Shown here: positions 57,693 through 64,000 of the stretch, in pieces | Position numbering within the stretch: the first letter of the stretch is position 1 | Layout of the letters: each line of letters begins with the position of its first letter | NCBI GenBank assembly: GCA_964058805.1 | Contig: CAXKVV010000040.1 | Location: 62,001-126,000 of the forward strand | Direction of reading: 5' to 3' | Source of the DNA: Schoenoplectus triqueter | Taxonomy: Eukaryota; Streptophyta; Magnoliopsida; Poales; Cyperaceae | Length of the DNA stretch: 64,000 nucleotides | Notes under the pieces: generated by a model | Database searches by the model: none | Told to the model about the DNA's origin: nothing | What the model saw: only the letters and a program-made list of their open reading frames with translations | Program-made: the position numbers and the translations under genes

Positions 57693-59200
57693 GGGGGCAT
57701 ATTAACGTATATACAAATTACAGAACAAACAACTTCACAGATGTCACAGCAGATCCAGAGCGCATTCAAGAATAGAATTAGTTTCATTATGTAATAGATT
57801 AGATATTTAATCAAGATTCTGTTACAACATATTTAGCTGTTTCTAAAAACCTCTTCTGTTAGACGCTCCTCTATTGAGATCTATATATACATCTTCTGCA
57901 TCTGTAAAACAATCAATCAATGAAATTTATTCTCCCAGTCTCTGTTCTCTCTGTTCTTATAGGTACCATGCAATATCCTCTCTTTATGTAACTACTCGTC
58001 ACTGTATGTTTTCTGATTGCAGATCATTGAATATCTTGCCCATTACCGGTGATGCCAGAGAGGGCCACTACCAGAAAGACAAGAAAGATTGCTATGTGAG
58101 TTGACCTCTATATCTTCATTCCATACTTATGATAATTTCTCCGTATATTTGGGCTTAATAATCTTCTCTATTACTATATTTTGCCTTAGTTCTTCTAAGT
58201 CAGCAGTTAGGTAGTAATTGATGCCACCAAGAAAGGCAACTTAGCAATAATGTGGTATTTACAGGTCTAACTTCATGTGTTTTAACTAGAGATTTTTGTT
58301 TATTGGTGCAGTGCCAACCAAACTGCTTTGCAAGGAAACTGCATATGGGGGAGACAATCCGACTCGTGTTCTTAGCCAAGGAAAAGATCATTGCTGGTCA
58401 AGAGCTGACGTAAGTAGCACTTCGATTTTCTCCCTAGAGTTTTGTACTTCAGAAAGCAGTAGAAGTTAATTTTTACTAATTTGGAATATATTTTTCATGT
58501 ATGTGGACTTGACTATATGTTCAAAGTGGCAATGAATGAGGAAAATAGAGTGCCATGCTTGTAAAGTGGCCGATCTTCTCTCTGTATTAGGCATTTTATT
58601 CCCAATATTGATTTAGTTTTTCTTTTTTTAATTAACATTTTGTATCATTGTTTGTAATTCATAGACGCTTTGATGCTTGTAAGGTTTTATCAAAATTGTA
58701 ATTAACACTTAATGAAAATGTTTAATGTTGATCCTTCTTATGCATTGATTATGATTTATGAAAAACGTATCATTCTTATTGAGTTCTAGTAGCCTTAAAT
58801 TTGATTACAAGATACAACGAAAGAAGTTCGTCTTGCGATCTTATCCATGTAAACGTTGCCATTTATTTATGAGAAATTGGAGCGTTCGTACAGGCAATTT
58901 TATAGAAGTAAGAAAAATACCTTCCTTTCGATTTCCCCCCTTAAAAATCAAAATGTGCTTGCGGAGGTCTAAAATACTTGACGTCTTCATTTCTTCTACA
59001 ATGTTTTTTTGTTAAATTAATAATTCAATTTTTGTAGGATATTTTGTAGTAAATTAATAATTAGCTTTCTAATTTTACAATTCAAGAAATTATTTTCTTC
59101 ATTCCAAAATTTTATTATACTTTGGTAAATTTGCAAATTTAAGTATGGAAACTACGTTGCAAATTTAGATTGCCTGGAAGCTCCAATTATTGCAGTAATG

Positions 59201-60427
59201 GAGAGGAGCCTGATATCTGTGGCCCTGGGGGACCGTGCAGCGCCTGCATGTATGATACATACACTTGGTGTCAAACGTACAGATAATGTCCTCTGACCGT
59301 TCCCTTTAGTTCCTGATTCCTGTCGGTCTGAATGACAGTCTGTTTATTTCTTCTTTTATTTTGAGGACCATGTCTATACAAACAGTTCTTTCAAAGAAGA
59401 CTCTGATATAATCGTAGGAGATTCTCTGTGGAAAGGATTTCAAATTGACTGAGCTATTCTAATAGTATTATAGAAATGTATCCACACAAGATCCTGCAAA
59501 CTCTTTGATCCCCTCCACTAACGCTGATTTCTTCTCCTCTACGCTCAGGCTGGCCGATGCCTGGTTCTCTTCCTTTCTCAACTCGTCACATTTTTCATTT
59601 CAGTTTCATCTCTCTTTCTCTATTCTTTAGCCTGAATCAAGGGAAGAGATAGAGAGGAGAGATATATAGTCATATAAGAACCTGTGCTCCTTTTTCTCCG
59701 CACAAGAAGAACGCAGTAAATACGCCAAAGCACCAATCTTTTTAATGTTCTCTCTTCTAGAAAAGTCCAAGTTCACTATCGAAATACCAAACATCCTCCA
59801 TGCAGTACCGATTTTGCTCCAAAATGTTCCCAAACTGCAGCTCGATCTAAACTATCACTTCGACCACCCTTTCCGGGATTTTGATTGGGATAAAGCTAGG
59901 CAGGCTATGATGTATAATTCCTCTCTCCTTTTCTTTTCTTTTTTTGCTTTCTTTTATTAGTTTCCTTTTTTCCATATATAGTCTTATTAAGCTTGAATTT
60001 ACAGGGGAATCCCTGAAAACTGCATTTCCGCCTCTCCAAAGCTAGAATTGAAAATAACGAAAGGGAAGAACTTGCAAAATGTGAACATTTTTTTAAACAG
60101 GTGTTTCATTGGCATTATATTTTTCATACTTCTGGGGGGGTTAAAGTGTAATTTTCAGCTTTACTGACATTGAACAAAGTGGTTTCTAATTCGTTTTGTC
60201 ATCCTGAATTACGTTGTTCCCTTCTTTATTAGTTGGTACTTACCTGGTTGTTAGTTGTCATCTTGTCATTTATATTTGAGATTGAAGCTTATTAGAGATT
60301 ATATCCATAATTCTCATTTAATACAGTATTTAAGCATTTTTTTTCTTGTGTCTGTTGTATTCTGTAGATAGAAGTCTATTTAAATCCAATAATATTTATG
60401 ACTGATGCATAGTAACCGTTTAATTCA
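59201..60427. other. region between the ATX-like pseudogene and PEX3
   Basis: Contains CT-rich and TATA-poor DNA at 59500-59640 and an open frame from ATG 59745 (MFSLLEKSKFTIEIPNILHA). The frame could be a 5' leader exon of the PEX3 transcript but has no recognised homology. A CT-rich tract and TTTTTATT runs precede PEX3. I could not define the promoter. Confidence 0.35.
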
Positions 60428-63400
60428 ATGTCACTGAAATGCAGGGCGCTGTGGGGCAACCACAAGAGAAAAATCATGTTCAGCCTCGGTGTTTTGGGAA
60501 GTGGTTATTTTATGTTCAAGATTTATGAGGGGTATAGGAAGAAAATAACCAGTAAGGAGATTATGCAATTTGATGCTGACAAAGCTGTTGATGAGGCCAT
60601 TCGATCCCAGTAAACATTGAAATTCATGCCTCTTTTTTATTTGAAATACTATGATTTTTTTTTTTGTTTTGTGTATATTTTATCTGTTTACAAGTGTAAT
60701 TGCTTATGTTCCTTAAAATTGGTACAATTGTGTAATCACCTAAAAGTAAAAATAATTAAGACCAGCATAGTTGAAATAGTTTTCAGTAACAAAATTAACT
60801 TTGAACTAATAGTTCGGTATTTGATGTTAGAAAAAAAATGGGATAACTAATGATTGTTGTTCTTCTAACCATTAAATTGATATCTTGCCCTATTAGAAAA
60901 GGCACCTTTTGCATGGCCATACAAAGATAAAATAAACCTCGTCTTGTGATGTTAATTCTTCCCTTCTCTGGTGCTGCTACTGTAACTGGCACTATGTGCT
61001 TTCTTTTTTATATAGTGAAATTCAGAAAGATGACTTACTTTTTTATATAGTGAAATTATAGTAGCAAACACTGGTACTGCTACTGTAACTGGCACTATGC
61101 GCTTTCTTATATTGTGCCCACTGGGATTTGAATCCGAGTGACACACTAGTTTCTGTATCCTGTGCTATCACTCTGTACCACCTTTCTTTGCAAAGGGAAG
61201 TATTATGTCTGTTATTTGGATTAGATGGCACCTTGATTTGCAATTGTACCTGACAATGTCTCACATTTTTATTTCTCATTTTTCTCTTTTTTTAATAAAA
61301 AAATTATAGGCTAGAGACCCTTTTTGAGAACATTCAGAGGATATCAGATACCATCACACTTCCCTATGCAATGCACTCTTTGAGGGACCGTGTGTCAGAG
61401 AAATTGGATCTTACCTATTTCATGGAAAAATTAATGCAAAGCAAAGGAGAGACAAGCTTTCTTGCCGCTAAAGAGAGGTTCGAGCTGTGGGAAAAAGTCA
61501 AAGTTCTAAGTATGTCATTTAAACCTTGCACTGATTCTCAGTTTTTCCTACTTGAACTCTTATCCTGCCACTATACTGTACCTGCGTCAAAATCCCAGCA
61601 GTTCTTGCAATTGCAATCAATAACTGGCATTCTGTAATTGCACAAAGATGGCTAAGTTGCCTGTCCATTTTCATTTGTCAAAATAATTTATCTAATGTTT
61701 TGATGTTATGGAGTCTGAACATACTAGACAGATTTCTCTGACTCTGCAGGGTATTTTCACATTTTGTAATGGATAGCTGTATTAAATGTTTCTGATAAAA
61801 GACAGGTCACCATGACTTTTTCCAAAAAAAAAGAAAAAGAAAAGAAAAATCATTTCATAACCAATATCTAAAAGTCAGTTACCAGCATTATCTAAATATA
61901 TTTGGCTTGTAGGTTTTACAAGAGCGGCAACATCACTATGGTCCATGACAATGCTGACCTTATATGCAAGAGTTCAAGTCAACATTTTGGGCCGGCATCT
62001 CTATCTTGAGATGACCCGATCTGACGGCTATCAATTATTGGTGAGATCTCTCTCCTTCTCAGCGAATTTCTTCTAATTTCGTTTGTACTTGTACATTTGT
62101 GTTTTTGCTTATTTTGAACAATAATACAGGGTGAAGAATCTGATGCACTTAGCAAGATAGAGAAGCAAGAATATCTTGCGATGGCAGATTTCCTATCAAC
62201 TTATGGCCTCAACTCTTTAATCATGAACATGCGTAATGCTGCTTCTCAGGTTCTGAAAATGTATGCTCTCTCTTTCTTTCTCTCTCTCTCTCTCTCTATC
62301 TATCTCGAGCTTTAAACCCTAAAGTCCTTTTTAATTGTGTAACTTTACCTAAATGGTTTTGCTAGTTTTGGTTGTATGCCTGTATCTGATGGAACATTGA
62401 AGTTCATTCATTTGCAAATAGCACCAGAATTTTTGTCAATACTTAGTGGCATATAGCACACAATGATGAATTAGAAGCAACAATTGTTGCAAATATACCT
62501 CAAAAGAAAATAATGTTACAAGTAGAACTCACATCTGTTGTGGCATGCAGGCAATCCAATTAAAATTGTTGGATTGAATCTAATCAGATAGTTTATATTA
62601 GCAGTCTAATCAAATTGAACTGCTTGATAAAATAATGGAATAGCCATGCCATAACTATAAAAAGCAATTGTGCTGTCTTGAAAATAACTATCTTTTTTTT
62701 TAAGAAAGCCCATAAGCATCAAATGTTAACTGTGTCAAGAATAAATTCTGCAAATAATAACAATTTTGCCCCTCAAATTGAGCTAAAATCATTTTATGCA
62801 TATTGGCAGGTAATGTTATTACCAAAGTACTGAAGATTTGTAAATTCTTTAATGCAAGTATAGTAAAATTGTCATGGTTTTTTAAAATGCATTACAATGC
62901 AGAATAGACATTCAAAAGGGCACTAGTTTTTAAACTTAATGAGCTAAATATAATAGCCAACAAAAATTTCAGGAAGCAGCTAAACAGTAAGTTCAGCATG
63001 GAAACACTTCAAGAAACAATGATGGAAATACTGGACTTGTTCATGGGTGTTGGATCGGATCTGGTTGTGTTCAATTGGGTTGACTATATCTTGCCAGAAA
63101 CTGCAGCCCAGTATAGGGAGATGTCAGCTAGCGCTGATGACTCTTCAACTCTTCTCATGGACTTCACCAAGCTTGAACAGCTAATTTCTGAGACACGTGA
63201 AGTTCTTTCAAGGTTTTCTTCATCTCGTTAATTGTTACAAGTGATTTGTTTGTTCTCTTTTTTTGAGTAAAATGAGCGAGGGGTGTAGAAATGATATTCC
63301 TTTCTTTTTAATAAGAATACCTAAGATATTTGGTATTCTTGTAGTACAACTGTACAAAGTCGCCTTTTATTTTCACGCATCTCCCTGACAAGTATAATTA

Positions 63401-63803
63401 GAGCACTATACCGACTTTATGATATACAAAAGCATGCAGAACAATAATAGGTGAACAATAATTGGAGAAACATGTTTTTACTGTAGTACAAATTTTGCAA
63501 ACCACACTAGAGATTAATCCTTCATAATTTCATACTCATCACCATTATTACACTTGCAGCTCGGATTTTAAGACGGTTGTGGAGATTTCCCTTAGAAAAG
63601 GGGTCGACTTATTGGTAGAAGAAATGAAGGGCACCCAAGTCAATGAGGCAATTCCATTGGCCAAGCTGTTGCCACGTGTTGCCCAGCTAAGCACACCACT
63701 TCTAGAAGAACCTAATAATAACAAGTTCATTCAATTGCTAAGAAATGCACCTGAAGTGCAGCTTTTCTACACTTTTCTTTATGCAGATATTCCTCGTGAA
63801 TAA
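60428..63803 (+). CDS. PEX3: peroxin 3 (peroxisome membrane biogenesis), six exons
   Basis: Exons: 60428-60609, 61310-61509, 61913-62040, 62130-62260, 62973-63212, 63560-63803. Phases agree and give 374 residues, the size of plant PEX3. Family landmarks: N-terminal basic segment and membrane anchor (HKRKIMFSLGVLGSGYFMFK, about 13-32), FENIQRISDTITLPYA, SLWSMTMLTLYARVQVNILG-RHLYLE, WVDYILP, and the C-terminus LLRNAPEVQLFYTFLYADIP. PEX3 sits in the ER/peroxisome membrane and docks PEX19 carrying peroxisomal membrane proteins. All splice sites are GT-AG. The start is less sure: ATG 60428 keeps the frame, but the AG at 60441-60443 could be an acceptor joined to an upstream first exon. Gene looks intact. 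Confidence 0.92.
60968..61110. repeat. direct duplication in PEX3 intron 1
   Basis: GCTGCTACTGTAACTGGCAC (60972) recurs as ACTGCTACTGTAACTGGCAC (61077), and TTTTTATATAGTGAAATT recurs at about 61005 and 61040. This gives a spacing near 105 and 35 bp. It borders the SINE-like segment. Confidence 0.7.
61060..61200 (-). mobile_element. candidate tRNA-derived SINE
   Basis: On minus, TAGCACAGGA (61167-61158) resembles a pol III A box. GGATTCAAATCCC (61135-61123), 32 bases on, resembles the B box GGTTCRANNCC. The spacing is right for a tRNA-derived SINE head. The tail and target duplication are not clear, so this is a candidate only. Confidence 0.4.
62269..62302. repeat. (CT)n microsatellite in PEX3 intron 4
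   Basis: A CTCTCT run directly after the exon 4 donor region, with TATC variants at the end. Confidence 0.85.
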
Positions 63804-64000
63804 ATATAAGTAAGAATTTCAGTTTGTGGTGTGTGTGTATGTGTGAGTGGATTTGTCAATTTTGTGGGAAATTTTACTTGTATACAGAAAGAAGTGATTA
63901 ACTTATGTCAGTTTTAAGATAAAATTAAAACCCTTGTAAAACAGCAGCTTGATGGTTTCGTTTGGAATGCGTCAATAGATATTATTCAATCTGGGGGATA
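63804..64000 (+). other. PEX3 3' flank
   Basis: Probable 3' UTR with a GTGTGTGTATGTGTGAGTG run at 63829-63848. No further gene before the end of the window. Confidence 0.5.

Larger units (their letters stand above)
52978..57961 (+). mobile_element. Ty1/copia element with non-canonical TA...TA LTR ends
   Basis: A 4984-bp element on plus with 262-bp LTRs (52978-53239 and 57700-57961) flanked by the 5-bp duplication GGTAC (52973-52977 and 57962-57966). The duplication fixes the LTR ends as TATTAACG...TCTTATA, so they are TA...TA instead of TG...CA. The PBS begins immediately at 53240, and the polypurine tract GAGGGGGCA (57691-57699) abuts the 3' LTR, both confirming the ends. The LTRs differ at six positions (about 97.7% identity). 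The domain order gag-protease-integrase-RT-RNase H is copia-type. Nonsense codons and frameshifts make it non-autonomous. It is in the same intron as the chromovirus, 175 bp away and in the opposite orientation. Confidence 0.95.
44159..59200 (+). pseudogene. broken ATX3/4/5-like (trithorax-type PHD-SET) histone methyltransferase gene
   Basis: Exon-like pieces: about 44165-44346; 44638-44742 (CVICEQTHGACTRC..., the extended-PHD region); 45056-45119; 45197-45380; 46129-46185; 46625-46681; 46768-46857 (CLGESGIHGWGLFARR, start of SET); 58023-58095 (DAREGHYQKDKKDCY); 58211-58255 (VVIDATKKGNLA); 58312-58409 (CQPNCFARKLHMGETI, FLAKEKIIAGQEL). The order and spacing match the C-terminal half of plant ATX3/4/5 H3K4 methyltransferases. 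Disablements: one base is missing at about 45107, which shifts the frame and removes the conserved SYC Cys; a conserved zinc Cys is lost (HAIFA for HAMCA); exon 58023 has a deletion and frameshift; the exon at 58211 loses the INHS substrate-binding part. The 11.2-kb intron 46858-58022 contains two retrotransposons. A degenerate post-SET may lie at 59150-59190. The N-terminal PWWP/PHD half is not found. Confidence 0.72.

Overview
This is nuclear DNA from a flowering plant, almost certainly a eudicot. The genes carry GT-AG introns, intergenic DNA is very AT-rich, and the sequence is full of plant-type LTR retrotransposons, MITEs and a Helitron. The recognisable genes are plant members of their families: PA-domain signal peptide peptidase-like, DUF674, PRISE (progesterone 5-beta-reductase/iridoid synthase-like), PEX3 and a trithorax-like ATX3/4/5 relative. 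I cannot name the species.

Layout. 0-0.35 kb: last two exons of an unrecognised plus-strand gene. 0.35-8.7 kb: intergenic DNA with a hAT-type MITE (1579-2000), an ER-type Ca2+-ATPase fragment (about 3.7 kb), a non-autonomous Helitron (5402-5870), a small secreted 8-Cys/LTP-like gene (7116-7523, minus) and a 3-copy tandem repeat. 8.7-17.2 kb: a decayed Tat-lineage Ty3/gypsy complex. Its pol terminus lies on the minus strand and an antisense ORF on the plus strand, flanked by two minisatellite arrays. It is interrupted by a second truncated Athila-like element (LTR + tRNA-Asp PBS + gag). 18.0-21.9 kb: a DUF674 gene, a MITE that contains a second 804-bp foldback, and a DUF674 pseudogene, genes all on minus. 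24.4-36.1 kb: a 14-exon SPPL gene whose intron 7 holds a complete but decayed 4.9-kb chromovirus-type gypsy element in antisense. 36.8-38.0 kb: an intronless PRISE gene. 39.8-40.9 kb: a second DUF674 gene. 42.6 kb: a clean copy of the MITE family seen at 19.5 kb. 44-59 kb: a broken ATX3/4/5-like SET/PHD gene whose large intron received two LTR retrotransposons 175 bp apart. One is a 5.48-kb chromovirus with identical LTRs and an uninterrupted 1570-residue polyprotein. The other is a 4.98-kb copia element with unusual TA...TA LTR ends. 60.4-63.8 kb: a six-exon PEX3 gene.

The host genes do not form a pathway. SPPL acts in endomembrane intramembrane proteolysis, PRISE in NADPH-dependent 1,4-enone reduction, PEX3 in peroxisome membrane biogenesis, and DUF674 proteins have no established role. 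The coherent story is mobile-element history: dated, oriented insertions into introns and into each other, with one insertion that looks recent and coding-competent.
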